A stretch of 64,000 bases of DNA from Amycolatopsis saalfeldensis (GTDB lineage: Bacteria > Actinomycetota > Actinomycetes > Mycobacteriales > Pseudonocardiaceae): contig NZ_FOEF01000004.1 of the NCBI RefSeq assembly GCF_900110575.1, forward strand, positions 310,001-374,000, in the 5' to 3' direction. Positions 17,693 through 26,027 of this stretch are shown here, piece by piece. The notes under the pieces were generated by a model that did not search any database, had not been told where the DNA came from, and saw only the letters and a list, made by a program, of their open reading frames with translations. A program made the position numbers and the translations under genes. Position 1 is the first letter of the stretch. Each line of letters opens with the position of its first letter.

Positions 17693-20026
17693 ATGGCCCA
17701 CCACGTCCCCGCCGCGCAGCCACCGGACGAGCCCGAATCGCGCACCCTCGGCCGCCGCCGCTTCCTAGGCTTCGTGCTCGCCGCCCCGACGCTCGCCGTC
17801 GCCGCGCAGGTGGGCGCCGCCGAACTCGCGCCCGGCCGGGCCGAGGCGGCGATCCCCTCACTGCCGCAGCCGGAAGACATCTTCGACCTCGGCGACCTGC
17901 AGAATCTCGCCGCCCTGCCGACCTCGGGCCTGATCACCGTCCAGGTCGGCACCGACGGCCGCGCGTCCTTCGCCGTCCCACGCGCCGAGGTCGGGCAGGG
18001 GATGACCACCGCGGTCGCGATGATGATCGCCGAGGAGCTCGACCTGCCACTGGACCAGATCGACGTCACCCTCGCCGACGCCCGGCCCGAGCTGCTGATG
18101 AACCAGCTCACCGGCGGGTCGAACTCGATGCGCAGCATCTACACCCCGGTCCGCACCGCCTCGTCGATCGCCCGGCAGCGGCTGCTCGCCGCGGCGGCGG
18201 CGCAGTGGGGCGTTCCGGTGTCGCAGCTGACCACGTCCGCCGGGACGGTCCGGGACTCCAGCGGCCGGCAGGCGGGGTACGGCTCGCTGTCGAAGGCCGC
18301 CGCGTCCGGCAAGACGGTCAGCGTGGTCGCCACCTTGAAGTCGCCCTCGGAGTTCAAGGTCCTCGGCACGCCGCAGAACCGGCTCGACGCGCACGCCGCG
18401 GTCACCGGTCGCAAGCAGTTCACCCTCGACGTCGCTGTCCCGAACGCCCTGCCGACCATGGTCGCGCGACCGCCGACGATCAACGGGACGCCGCGGGCGA
18501 TCGCCAACGCGGCGCAGGTCAAGGCGATGTCCGGGATCACCGACGTCGTCGCCATCTCGCACGGGGTCGCGGTGCGCGGCCGTACCTTCGGCCAGTGCAT
18601 CGACGCGATCCGGGCGCTGAAGGTCACTTGGGGCCCCGGCACGGTGGACGGCGAGTCGGACGCGACCGTGCTCGGGAAGCTCAAGGCCGCGCAGCTGCCG
18701 ATGGCCGTGCCCGGACTGCTCGACCAGTACCTCGACGCGGAGTTCACCTTCGCGGCGGCGAGCAACAGCCCGCTGGAGACCGGCTCGGCGATCGCCGACG
18801 TGCGGCCGGACAGCGCGGAGATCTGGTCGTGCCTGAAGGTGCCGATCGTCGCGCAGGAGGACATCGCCAAGCAGCTGGGCCTGCCGCAGGACGCGGTGAA
18901 GGTGCACGTGACCCAGGGCGGCGGCTCGTTCGGCCGGCACCTGTTCCACGACGCCGCCGCCGAAGCGGCCGAGGCGTCGCAGAAGATGGGCAAGCCGGTC
19001 AAGCTGATGTGGTCGCGCACCGACGACTTCCGGCAGGGCCGCATCCACCCGATGTGCGTGTCGCGGGTGCGGGCGACCTACCTGCTGGGCAACGTGATCA
19101 GCTTCGAGCAGCGGCACACCAGCGTGGAGACCGAGTTCAGCCACGGGCTCGGCGAGATGCTGACGGCGTTCGCCTCCCGGCTGCCGATCGCCGGGAACCT
19201 CAGCTTCGCGGAGTCGATCTTCCTGCTGAGCCAGTCCTCGCCGTACAACTTCGGCGTGACCACCCAGCTGCTCAACGAGATCCCGCTGAAGTTCAACACC
19301 GGCAGCATGCGCAACATCTACTCGCCGAACGTGGTGACCGCCGAAGAGCTCGTCGTCGACCAGCTGGCGAAGAAGTTCGGCAAGGACCCGCTCGCGTTCC
19401 GCCGGGAGTTCCTCAAGGACGCCCGGCTGCGCGCGGTCCTCGACAAGGCCGCGCAGGCCGGGAACTGGGGCCGGGCCATGCCCGCCGGCACCGCCCAGGG
19501 CATCGCGCTGCACTCCGAGTACCGCGGTGCGATCGCGGTGCTGGTCGAGATCGACTGCCGGCCCGAGACCGTGAACCGCAAGGTCCCCGACGCGGTCACC
19601 GGCCCGCGGGTGACGAAGGCGATCGTCGTCGTCGACCCCGGCTTCGCGATCAACCCGCGTGGGCTGGAAGCGCAGATGATCGGCGGGCTCAACGACGGCA
19701 TCGCGATGTGCCTGACCTCGAGCGTGCACATCAAGGACGGCATCCCGCTGGAAGGCAGCTGGGACGAGTACTTCTACACCCGGGAGTGGAACACCCCGCC
19801 GGAGATGCAGGTCATCGTCATGCCCAACACCTCGTCCAGCCCGAGCGGCGCCGGCGAGCTCGCGGTCGCGCCGTCGTTCGCCGCGGTCGCGTGTGCCTAC
19901 GGCCGGGCCGTGGGAAAGATGCCGACCTCGTTCCCGATCAACCACGGCACGCTCAGTTTCGAGCCGTTGCCGCTGCAGCCGTCCACGCCGCCGTCGCCCA
20001 CCGACGGCCTCGACCACGCCTTCTGA
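17693..20026 (+). CDS. Molybdopterin-binding hydroxylase large subunit (isoquinoline 1-oxidoreductase beta-like)
   Basis: 777 aa. The ATG at 17693 follows GAGAGGAA. A Tat signal is present: twin arginines at R21-R23 in GRRRFLGFVLAAP, then a hydrophobic stretch ending near AEAAIP, so the enzyme is probably exported folded. The mature part matches the xanthine-dehydrogenase-like single-subunit class: VPRAEVGQGMTTAVAMMIAE, TGGSNSMRS, VTQGGGSFGRHLFHD and, near the end, SSPSGAGELAVAPSFAAVAC with the conserved Gly-Glu proposed as catalytic base. It hydroxylates N-heteroaromatics or aldehydes using water. The [2Fe-2S] partner is encoded right after it. No XdhC-like maturation factor or cytochrome is nearby. 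Confidence 0.93.
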   Translation: MAHHVPAAQPPDEPESRTLGRRRFLGFVLAAPTLAVAAQVGAAELAPGRAEAAIPSLPQPEDIFDLGDLQNLAALPTSGLITVQVGTDGRASFAVPRAEVGQGMTTAVAMMIAEELDLPLDQIDVTLADARPELLMNQLTGGSNSMRSIYTPVRTASSIARQRLLAAAAAQWGVPVSQLTTSAGTVRDSSGRQAGYGSLSKAAASGKTVSVVATLKSPSEFKVLGTPQNRLDAHAAVTGRKQFTLDVAVPNALPTMVARPPTINGTPRAIANAAQVKAMSGITDVVAISHGVAVRGRTFGQCIDAIRALKVTWGPGTVDGESDATVLGKLKAAQLPMAVPGLLDQYLDAEFTFAAASNSPLETGSAIADVRPDSAEIWSCLKVPIVAQEDIAKQLGLPQDAVKVHVTQGGGSFGRHLFHDAAAEAAEASQKMGKPVKLMWSRTDDFRQGRIHPMCVSRVRATYLLGNVISFEQRHTSVETEFSHGLGEMLTAFASRLPIAGNLSFAESIFLLSQSSPYNFGVTTQLLNEIPLKFNTGSMRNIYSPNVVTAEELVVDQLAKKFGKDPLAFRREFLKDARLRAVLDKAAQAGNWGRAMPAGTAQGIALHSEYRGAIAVLVEIDCRPETVNRKVPDAVTGPRVTKAIVVVDPGFAINPRGLEAQMIGGLNDGIAMCLTSSVHIKDGIPLEGSWDEYFYTREWNTPPEMQVIVMPNTSSSPSGAGELAVAPSFAAVACAYGRAVGKMPTSFPINHGTLSFEPLPLQPSTPPSPTDGLDHAF

Positions 20027-20036
20027 GGAGCCAGCC

Positions 20037-20513
20037 GTGCCGCAACACACCTTCAAGGTCAACGGCCGGCAGGTCACCGTCGACGCCGACGACGACCTCC
20101 GGCTCCTCTGGGTCCTGCGCGACCTGCTCGGCATCACCGGGCCCAAGTACGGCTGTGGCCTCGACGTCTGCAAGGCGTGCACCAGCCACATCAACGGGAA
20201 GGCGTTCAACCCCTGCTCGGTGCGGGTCGCCGACATCAAGGACACCGACGAGATCACCACGATCGAAGGCCTGCCCGCGACCGTCGGGAAGGACCTGCAC
20301 CCCATGCAGGAGGCGTGGCTGAAGGTGGACGTCGCCCAGTGCGGTTACTGCCAGCCGGGCCAGATCATGGCCGCGGTCGCGAAGGTCAAGCAGGCCACCG
20401 CCGCGGGCCACGCCATCACCGACGCCGACCTGGACGAGATCCGCAACATCTGCCGGTGCGGCACGTACGCCCGGATCCGGGAGGCGATCCAGGCGGGGGC
20501 CGCGAACATGTAG
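20037..20513 (+). CDS. [2Fe-2S] small subunit of the molybdenum hydroxylase
   Basis: 158 aa from the GTG at 20037, 10 bp after the large-subunit stop and behind GAGGAG. The N-terminal plant-ferredoxin-type cluster is ligated by C40, C45, C48 and C60 (GCGLDVCKAC and NPC). The C-terminal helical cluster is ligated by C102, C105, C139 and C141 (QCGYCQPGQIM and ICRCGTYARI). This is the standard IorA/CoxS arrangement that passes electrons from the molybdenum site. It lacks its own signal and presumably travels through Tat bound to the large subunit. Confidence 0.96.
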   Translation: MPQHTFKVNGRQVTVDADDDLRLLWVLRDLLGITGPKYGCGLDVCKACTSHINGKAFNPCSVRVADIKDTDEITTIEGLPATVGKDLHPMQEAWLKVDVAQCGYCQPGQIMAAVAKVKQATAAGHAITDADLDEIRNICRCGTYARIREAIQAGAANM

Positions 20514-20673
20514 GCGGGGGGCACCTCGTCCGGCCGCCGGTCCTGAAGACTCCGCCGGCGAAACACGCATCACAGCCCCTGGCACGCAATGTCCGTCCTC
20601 ATGGGTGAGATCCTGAACGGCCCTGCCCGGTGCTGAACACGTCCATGGCCATCCGCAGTCTTGACAGGCTGCG

Positions 20674-20813
20674 CTAGCCGTCGCGGAGAAGTTCGGCTAA
20701 CTCGTCGAGGGAATCGACGAGTTGGCCGGCGTCGCGCTGGACCAGTTGGTCATCGGCCCATAGACCCTCGAGAAGAACGCACGAGGCGGCTTGACCACAC
20801 CCGCTCGTCGGAG
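20674..20813 (-). pseudogene. C-terminal remnant of an unknown gene
   Basis: Within the 360-bp gap 20514-20873, minus-strand bases 20813-20674 encode about 46 codons with protein-like composition: GQAASCVLLEGLWADDQLVQ, then RDAGQLVDSLDELAELLRDG and a TAG stop. There is no start codon and a stop (TAG) lies just upstream, next to the tRNA fragment at 20859. It looks like the C-terminus of a gene whose front was lost at the tRNA-fragment junction. No family was recognised. The bases 20514-20673 show nothing recognisable. Confidence 0.35.
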
Positions 20814-20858
20814 GCGGCGATGCCGTCTACGGATAGATTCGATGCCCGCGCAGCTCGT

Positions 20859-20910
20859 CGGTGAGATTCGAACTCACACTGGACGGGTTTTGAATCCGTC
20901 GCCCCTGCCA
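20859..20910 (-). repeat. Inverted partial copy of the CAA tRNA
   Basis: On the minus strand this repeats tRNA bases 14315-14366: 41 bases are identical (20859-20899), and 50 of 52 match if extended to 20910. It covers the D-loop end, whole anticodon arm and T arm, but the acceptor stem is missing, so it is not a tRNA gene. 3' tRNA pieces like this are typical scars of tRNA-targeted integration. Here the orientation is opposite to the intact gene. Confidence 0.9.
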
Positions 20911-21956
20911 AGACGGGATGAGTGCCCTGCCCGAGTTCCAGCGGTCCGCCGGCGAAGTGACGGCTGGGCGAGCGCCGGTGGGACGTAAGCCACGTCGATC
21001 GGTCCGAGGTCGACACCCGGTGGGACGATTTCGTCCAGGCGGTCGAGCAGGTCGGTGCCGAGGACGGTGTCGGCGCCGGCGAGCAGGTCCTCGAGTTGTG
21101 CAGGCGTGCGGGGGCCGATGATGGCGGCGGTGACGGCCGGATGGGCGGTCACGAACGCCAAGGCGAGGTGGGGCAGCGAAAGGCCTGCTTGGGAAGCAAG
21201 CTGGGCGAGGGCTTCGACGGCGTCGAGTTTGCGGGTGTCGGTCAGGTGCTGCCGCGCCCAGTGGAGGCGGCCGGGTGACGGGGTTTCCGCGCTGTCCTTG
21301 CGGAGGCGGCCGGCGAGCAGGCCCATCGCCAGCGGGCTCCACACCAGGACGCCCAGGCCGTGGCGTTCGCAGACCGGCAGGATTTCGCGTTCGACGCCGC
21401 GGTTGAGGATCGAGTAGTGCGGCTGTTCGGAGCGGAAACGGGCCAAGCCGCGCCGTTCGGCCACCCATTGGGCTTCCACGATGTCCGAGGCCGGCAGGTT
21501 GGAGTGGCCGATCGCGCGTACCTTGCCCGCGCGCAGCAGCTCGGTCAGCGCGCTCAGGGTTTCCTCGACGTCCGTGCCGGGTTCGGGGTGGTGGGCCTGG
21601 TAGAGGTCGATGTGGTCGACACCCAGGCGGCGCAGCGAACCTTCGACGGCGGACACGATCCACCGGCGGGAGCTGCCGCGCTGATTCGCGCCGGATCCCA
21701 TGGGGCCGTTGAACTTCGTGGCCAGCACGACGTCGTCGCGCCGGCCGCGCAAGGCTTTGCCGACGATCTTCTCGGACTCGCCGTCGCCGCCGTAGACGTC
21801 GGCGGTGTCGATGAGGTTGATGCCGCCGTCGAGGGCGCGGTGGACGAGGCGCACGCAGTCGTCGGGATCGGGATTGCCGTACGGGCCGAACATCATCGTG
21901 CCCAGGGCGTAGGCGCTGACCTGGATGCCGGTCCGGCCGAGCGGGCGGGTCTGCAT
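20874..21956 (-). CDS. Aldo/keto reductase with a C-terminus encoded by a tRNA fragment
   Basis: 360 aa from the ATG at 21956 behind AGGAG. It is a YajO/Tas-type aldo/keto reductase: LGRTGIQVSAYALGTMMFGP, catalytic D and Y in GGINLIDTADVYGGDGESE, the catalytic K in VVLATKFNGP, H in DHIDLYQAHHPEP, and NADPH-site text late in the protein (AIIGPRTPAQLEDLLAGADT). The family body ends near VPPALAQPSLRRR. The last residues, LGRGDGFKTRPV and the TGA, are read from the inverted tRNA fragment at 20859-20910, so the natural C-terminus has been replaced. Activity is probably kept because the barrel is complete. Confidence 0.92.
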   Translation of the reverse strand: MQTRPLGRTGIQVSAYALGTMMFGPYGNPDPDDCVRLVHRALDGGINLIDTADVYGGDGESEKIVGKALRGRRDDVVLATKFNGPMGSGANQRGSSRRWIVSAVEGSLRRLGVDHIDLYQAHHPEPGTDVEETLSALTELLRAGKVRAIGHSNLPASDIVEAQWVAERRGLARFRSEQPHYSILNRGVEREILPVCERHGLGVLVWSPLAMGLLAGRLRKDSAETPSPGRLHWARQHLTDTRKLDAVEALAQLASQAGLSLPHLALAFVTAHPAVTAAIIGPRTPAQLEDLLAGADTVLGTDLLDRLDEIVPPGVDLGPIDVAYVPPALAQPSLRRRTAGTRAGHSSRLGRGDGFKTRPV

Positions 21957-22022
21957 GCGGTGCTTCTCCTGTGCGGTGCGGGAGTGCGGCCGGGGGAGCG
22001 GCCGCACTCCTCGGGGTAGGGG

Positions 22023-22481
22023 TCAGTACGCGGCCGGGACGTTGACGATCCAGGTGACGCCGAAGCGGTCGGCGAGCATGCCGAAGGCGGGCGCCCACTG
22101 GGCCGGGCCGAACGCCTCGATCACGGTCGCGCCCTTGGCCAGGCCCTCCCACAGCGGGGTGACCTCCTCGATGCTCTCGCCGCTGACGGACAGGAAGAAC
22201 GGCTCCTTGGTGATCGTGGTGCCGTTTTCACGACGGGTGCTCGGCACGCCCGGGGCCGCCGGCGCGTGCTCGCCGGGCACGTCGTAGGCCATGACCCGGA
22301 AGCCGTTGCCGGCGACGACCTGGCCGAACACGACGTTCGTGGCGCCGGGCAGCTCGGCGGGCATGCCGAAGTCGGCGTACGTGGCGACGGTGAGCTGGCC
22401 GCCGAAGACCGACTGGTAGAACTCCAGGGCTTCGCGGGCCTCGCCGTGGAAGTTCAGGTGGGCGACAGCGTTGAGCGACAT
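22023..22481 (-). CDS. VOC-family (PhnB-like) protein
   Basis: 152 aa from the ATG at 22481. It has the PhnB/3-demethylubiquinone-methyltransferase-like VOC fold: NAVAHLNFHGEAREALEFYQ, SVFGGQLTVATYADFG, a central VMAYDVPGE, and an end with WAPAFGMLADRFGVTWIVNV. These small proteins are metal-binding dioxygenase or resistance-type folds, mostly without known function. It is divergent from a WYL regulator at 22595, a pairing seen repeatedly in actinomycetes, and 66 bp from the aldo/keto reductase start on the same strand, so the two may be cotranscribed. Confidence 0.9.
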   Translation of the reverse strand: MSLNAVAHLNFHGEAREALEFYQSVFGGQLTVATYADFGMPAELPGATNVVFGQVVAGNGFRVMAYDVPGEHAPAAPGVPSTRRENGTTITKEPFFLSVSGESIEEVTPLWEGLAKGATVIEAFGPAQWAPAFGMLADRFGVTWIVNVPAAY

Positions 22482-22594
22482 GGGTTTTCGGTCCTTCACG
22501 AGTGATTCCTGGTGCCGGAGGCTTCCGGCGACAAGAACCACGATGTCAGCGGTACAGGTCAGAGAACGTCCGCTACTTGTGGCAGGGTGAAAAC

Positions 22595-23578
22595 ATGCCC
22601 ATCGCCTCCTCGACGACGACCTCCAGCCGGCTGCTGTCCCTGCTGTCCATGCTGCAGGCCCGCCGCGACTGGCCGGGCGGCCTGCTCGCCGAGCGGCTGG
22701 GCGTCAGCGAGCGGACCGTGCGACGCGACGTCGACCGGCTGCGCGAGCTGGGTTACCCGGTCCAGGCGGTCAAGGGCCCCGACGGCGGCTACCGCCTGGA
22801 AGCGGGCAGCCAAATGCCGCCACTGCTGTTCGACGAGGAGCAGGCGGTCGCGCTGGCCGTGGCGCTGCGGATCGCCGTCGGGACGGGCGCGGGCATCGAG
22901 GAGGCCGCCGCGCGGGCGCTGGCCACGGTGCGGCAGGTGCTGCCCTCGCGGTTGCGGCACCGCGTCGACGCACTCGAGATCAGCGCGGCCGCGCACGGCG
23001 CCGATCCCCAAGTCGACACCGCGGTCTTGCTGACACTCAGCGCCGCGGTCCGCGCCGGGGAGGAGCTGCGGTTCGATTACCGTTCGCCGGGCCGCCCCGA
23101 GCAGGCCGGGCCGCCCCGCCGGGTGCAGCCGCACCACCTCGTGGTGCGGGCCGGTCGCTGGTACGTCGTCGGCTGGGACCCCGACCGCGAAGACTGGCGG
23201 ACCTACCGGGCCGACCGGATGACACCGCGTTTCCCGACCGGGCCACGGTTCGCCCCCCGTGAAGTGCCGGGCGGCGACGTGGCCGCCTTCCTGTCGGCCC
23301 GGTTCAAGGGCTCCGAGGGCGCCGACGCCTGGCCCTGCCGCGGCGAGGTGATCCTCGACCTGCCCGTGGCCGAGGTGGCGCCGTTCGCCGGTGACGGTGT
23401 CGTCGAGGAATTCGGCGCCGACCGGACCAGGCTGACGTCCGGGTCCTGGTCCTGGGCCGCGCTCGCGGCGGCGCTGGCCCGCTTCGACACCGAGATCGAA
23501 GTGGTCTCCCCGCCGGAGTTGCGGTCGGCGTTCGCCGAGCTGTCCCGTCGCGCTGCCCGCGCCGCGCGGGCCGGATAG
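22595..23578 (+). CDS. WYL-domain (YafY-like) transcriptional regulator
   Basis: 327 aa from the ATG at 22595, preceded by GGCAGGGTGA. The N-terminal winged HTH contains GGLLAERLGVSERTVRRDVD and the wing YPVQAVKGPDGGYRL. A middle helical part has EEQAVALAVALRIAVGTGAG. The WYL domain (about residues 140-230) has the RRVQPHHLVVRAGRWYVVGW core, and a C-terminal extension follows. WYL proteins bind nucleic-acid or nucleotide ligands and control stress or defence genes. The divergent VOC gene is the natural target. Confidence 0.93.
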   Translation: MPIASSTTTSSRLLSLLSMLQARRDWPGGLLAERLGVSERTVRRDVDRLRELGYPVQAVKGPDGGYRLEAGSQMPPLLFDEEQAVALAVALRIAVGTGAGIEEAAARALATVRQVLPSRLRHRVDALEISAAAHGADPQVDTAVLLTLSAAVRAGEELRFDYRSPGRPEQAGPPRRVQPHHLVVRAGRWYVVGWDPDREDWRTYRADRMTPRFPTGPRFAPREVPGGDVAAFLSARFKGSEGADAWPCRGEVILDLPVAEVAPFAGDGVVEEFGADRTRLTSGSWSWAALAAALARFDTEIEVVSPPELRSAFAELSRRAARAARAG

Positions 23579-23644
23579 GAGTTTGCACGCAGCGGCAACG
23601 TTTGTGCACAGCGACGGCAGCCGCGGCCGTTCGTCCGGGCGAGA

Positions 23645-23845
23645 ATGGCCAACGTGCTCAGGTGGGTGGATCTGCGGTCCCGGAGGCCGTGTCCCGCGTG
23701 CCGGGGCCGCGTTCTCGCCCTGTTCGCGCCGCTGGGCCTGCGAAACGGAGTCCGCTGTGTGGAGTGTGGTGGTGCCGGTCATCCTCGCGACGGCGGCGGT
23801 GTTCGCCGTGACCAGGTTCCGGGCGGCGGGCCGCAAGCTCGATGA
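23645..23845 (+). CDS. Small zinc-ribbon-like ORF (possible frameshifted half)
   Basis: 66 codons from the ATG at 23645. The first 45 residues look genuine: a CPAC knuckle (RRPCPACRGRVLALFAPLGL) and a second CVEC knuckle 21 residues later, as in a small zinc ribbon. After CVECGGAG the frame becomes Arg/Gly-rich noise. The overlapping +1 frame at 23757 takes over with a membrane helix. The two may be halves of one small zinc-ribbon membrane protein joined by a frameshift, or one of them may be chance. Confidence 0.35.
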   Translation: MANVLRWVDLRSRRPCPACRGRVLALFAPLGLRNGVRCVECGGAGHPRDGGGVRRDQVPGGGPQAR

Positions 23846-23915
23846 GCTGCTGGCGGAGATCGACGAGCGGGAACCTCCGGCGGACGAGGGCCGTGCACCG
23901 CGCCCGGACCGCTGA
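23757..23915 (+). CDS. Small single-pass membrane protein
   Basis: 52 aa from the GTG at 23757, behind GGAG. It has one membrane helix (VWSVVVPVILATAAVFAVTR) followed by a charged cytoplasmic tail, AAGRKLDELLAEIDEREPPA. Composition is natural. It overlaps the zinc-ribbon-like frame that starts at 23645. It ends 13 bp before the end of the convergent AraC gene. Function unknown. Confidence 0.4.
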   Translation: MWSVVVPVILATAAVFAVTRFRAAGRKLDELLAEIDEREPPADEGRAPRPDR

Positions 23916-23928
23916 CGGATCGGCGCGC

Positions 23929-24903
23929 TCACCCCGGATGCTCCTCCCGGTGGCGCCGGATTTCCCTTGCCGCGGAACGGAAATCTCCCGGGCTGGCGCC
24001 GAATTCCTTGGTGAACGCCCGGGTGAAGTGGGACTGGTTCGCGAATCCGGCTTGACGGCTGATGCTTCCGATCGTTTCGTGCGCGCGCCGGGCGTCGAGC
24101 AGCATGGCCCTGGCGCGGTCGAGCCGGGCGCCGCGGAGGTAGCTCGCGACGCCCTCGCCGCCGAAGATCTCGTAGAGCCTGGTCCGGGAGATGTGGTGCG
24201 CCCCGGCGACCTCGTCCACGGTGAGGCCGGTGTCGGACAAGCGGTTGTCGAGGTATTCCATGATCTGCTCGCGCCGGGCGTCGCGGGTCAGCGCGTGGTC
24301 CGGGTCGCGGCCGAGCAGCGACCGCAGCACCAGATCGGCCAGTCCGCTCAGGTAGTGCATGGTCCCCACCGCCTCCGCTTCGCCGGACCGCGCGAGCTCC
24401 GTCGCCGAAACCGAGAGCAGCCGGCGGAGCGAGGGATCCAGCGGAACGGACTGCATCAGCATCGGCCTGAGCTCGCGGTACGGAACGGTGAGCCGGTCCA
24501 GCGGCACCCAGAGCCCGGTCGTCCGGCCGCGCTCGCGGCTGAGCGCCTCGTGCGTGCCGGCTCCGCCGACCACCAGTTCGCCGTGGTGGTGGGTGAAATC
24601 CGACCGTCCGTTGCGGACAGTCCACGGCGTGCCTTCGCGCAAGTACAGGGCCGCGGTCTCGCCCAGCTCCTCCTTCAGCACCCGGACCGAGGGCAGTTCG
24701 CCGTGCGCGATCGCGAACTCGTCGATCCGGACGACGCCCACATCCGCGTGGTGGTCCGCCTGCTGCGGGCTGGCCAGCGCCACCGAAGTGGTGTCGATCT
24801 TGTCCAGCTCGTGCTGGAACTGCGTCCAGGCGATGCCGCCGGGGGTCCAGCCGAGGGTGTGCCGCTGGATCAGGGGGCGGAGGGGACTGTCCGGCTGGGA
24901 CAC
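23929..24903 (-). CDS. AraC-family transcriptional regulator
   Basis: 324 aa from the GTG at 24903 behind GGAGGTGA. The N-terminal half is an AraC_binding_2-like cupin (SVALASPQQADHHADVGVVR, then LYLREGTPWTVRNGRSDFTH). The C-terminal domain has the double helix-turn-helix: LTVDEVAGAHHISRTRLYEI, YLRGARLDRARAMLLDARRA, IGSISRQAGFANQSHFTRAF and FGASPGDFRS. This is the activator type that senses a small molecule. It is divergent from the LuxR gene at 25158 with a 254-bp promoter region between. A second, related AraC gene follows at 26028, so this is a small regulatory group. Confidence 0.93.
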   Translation of the reverse strand: MSQPDSPLRPLIQRHTLGWTPGGIAWTQFQHELDKIDTTSVALASPQQADHHADVGVVRIDEFAIAHGELPSVRVLKEELGETAALYLREGTPWTVRNGRSDFTHHHGELVVGGAGTHEALSRERGRTTGLWVPLDRLTVPYRELRPMLMQSVPLDPSLRRLLSVSATELARSGEAEAVGTMHYLSGLADLVLRSLLGRDPDHALTRDARREQIMEYLDNRLSDTGLTVDEVAGAHHISRTRLYEIFGGEGVASYLRGARLDRARAMLLDARRAHETIGSISRQAGFANQSHFTRAFTKEFGASPGDFRSAAREIRRHREEHPG

Positions 24904-25157
24904 GCCGTCACCTCCGCGGGCCGCCCGGTGTATTCAGGTGGGATAGGCGTGATTCTGGGACTCACCGGTCCGGAAGTCAAACAAGCGTTAACGGCTCATC
25001 CCTCTCCCGGGTGACCGGGAAAATGCACGCTTCGGCAAAAACCGGTACAGCCGAACCACCGGGCTCGTGCCGTTCTGCCATACAGTGGGCGGCCATCCGA
25101 GGTCACCAGGAACCGTTTCCCGTTGCCGGTCCCGCACTCGCAGGAAGGGACGAAAAT

Positions 25158-25919
25158 ATGACGCAGGTCGAAATTCGGGAACCCGCGGCCGATTTCCCGT
25201 TGCGGGCGAACGCCCGGGCCGCCGCCGGTTCCGGCCGGGTCCTGGTCGTCTGCCCGTCGCTGTTCGTCCGCGAGGGCATGACCCGGCTGCTGGAGCAGTC
25301 GGGCGGCGACGCCGTCGTGCACGCGGCCGCCACCATGGACGCCGGGCTCCAGCTGGACCGGCTGCTGCGGCCCGCGTTCGTCTGGGTGCACGAGGAGGCC
25401 GATCCGCATTTCGGTTTCGTGCGGCTGTTCGCGGAAAGCCGCCATGACAGCCGGGTCGCGGTGCTGCTCAAGCCCGGGGAGCGGGTCCGCGAGCGGGCCT
25501 CGCTCGCCTTCGAGACCGGCGCTTTCGCGGCGTTCGACGCCTCGTCCGCGGTCGATCAGCTGCTGGACGGCCTGCGCCTGGCCATGCGGGGCCGCCCCCA
25601 TCTGCCGTCTTCGCTGCGGCCGCCGGACGGCCACGGCGCCGTGGCCCGCCCGGTCCGCCGGCTGCTCACCGGCCGCGAGGTCCAGGTGCTGCACCTGATG
25701 GCGGAGGGCCTGCAGAACCGGCAGATCGCGGACCTCCTGTTCATCTCGGTGGAGACGGTGCGCACCCACGCGAAGGCGACGATGCGCAAGCTCGGGGCGC
25801 AGAGCCGCGCCGACGCCGTTTCGCGCGGTTTCCGGCTGCGCATCCTTTCCCCCGAAACCTTTCCGGCCCCGGTGCTTTTCCCGCGGCCGTCGAGAGCGGA
25901 TTTCCCGATTCGCGGATAG
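25158..25919 (+). CDS. LuxR/NarL-type regulator with an atypical receiver domain
   Basis: 253 aa from the ATG at 25158, behind AAGGGA. Residues 25-140 resemble a receiver (RVLVVCPSLFVREGMTRLLE). At the position where the phosphorylated Asp normally stands, the strand reads AFVWVHEEADP, without the DxxLxDxxMP form, and the usual acidic pair is not seen. The C-terminal GerE/LuxR HTH is complete: LLTGREVQVLHLMAEGLQNR, QIADLLFISVETVRTHAKAT. No histidine kinase adjoins it. It probably works without phosphorylation, as an orphan regulator placed between two AraC genes and ahead of the peroxidase-P450 locus. Confidence 0.9.
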   Translation: MTQVEIREPAADFPLRANARAAAGSGRVLVVCPSLFVREGMTRLLEQSGGDAVVHAAATMDAGLQLDRLLRPAFVWVHEEADPHFGFVRLFAESRHDSRVAVLLKPGERVRERASLAFETGAFAAFDASSAVDQLLDGLRLAMRGRPHLPSSLRPPDGHGAVARPVRRLLTGREVQVLHLMAEGLQNRQIADLLFISVETVRTHAKATMRKLGAQSRADAVSRGFRLRILSPETFPAPVLFPRPSRADFPIRG

Positions 25920-26027
25920 CCCCGGCTTGCCTGTCCGTTCGCCCTTTTTGCCGATTCGTCCCGGCGGGTTCCCGCCCGCCGCCCGCCGCCCCGACACTGG
26001 GCGCAGGCGAGGCGAGGAGAAACCGGG

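Noticed and set aside
14299..20910. Active integrative element bounded by tRNA att sites
   Set aside because: The two tRNA copies are inverted rather than direct, and no integrase, excisionase or transfer gene is present between them.
23583..23756. Long upstream extension of the small membrane protein
   Set aside because: The extension reads as low-quality sequence, and a GTG with a GGAG site at 23757 explains the membrane protein better.
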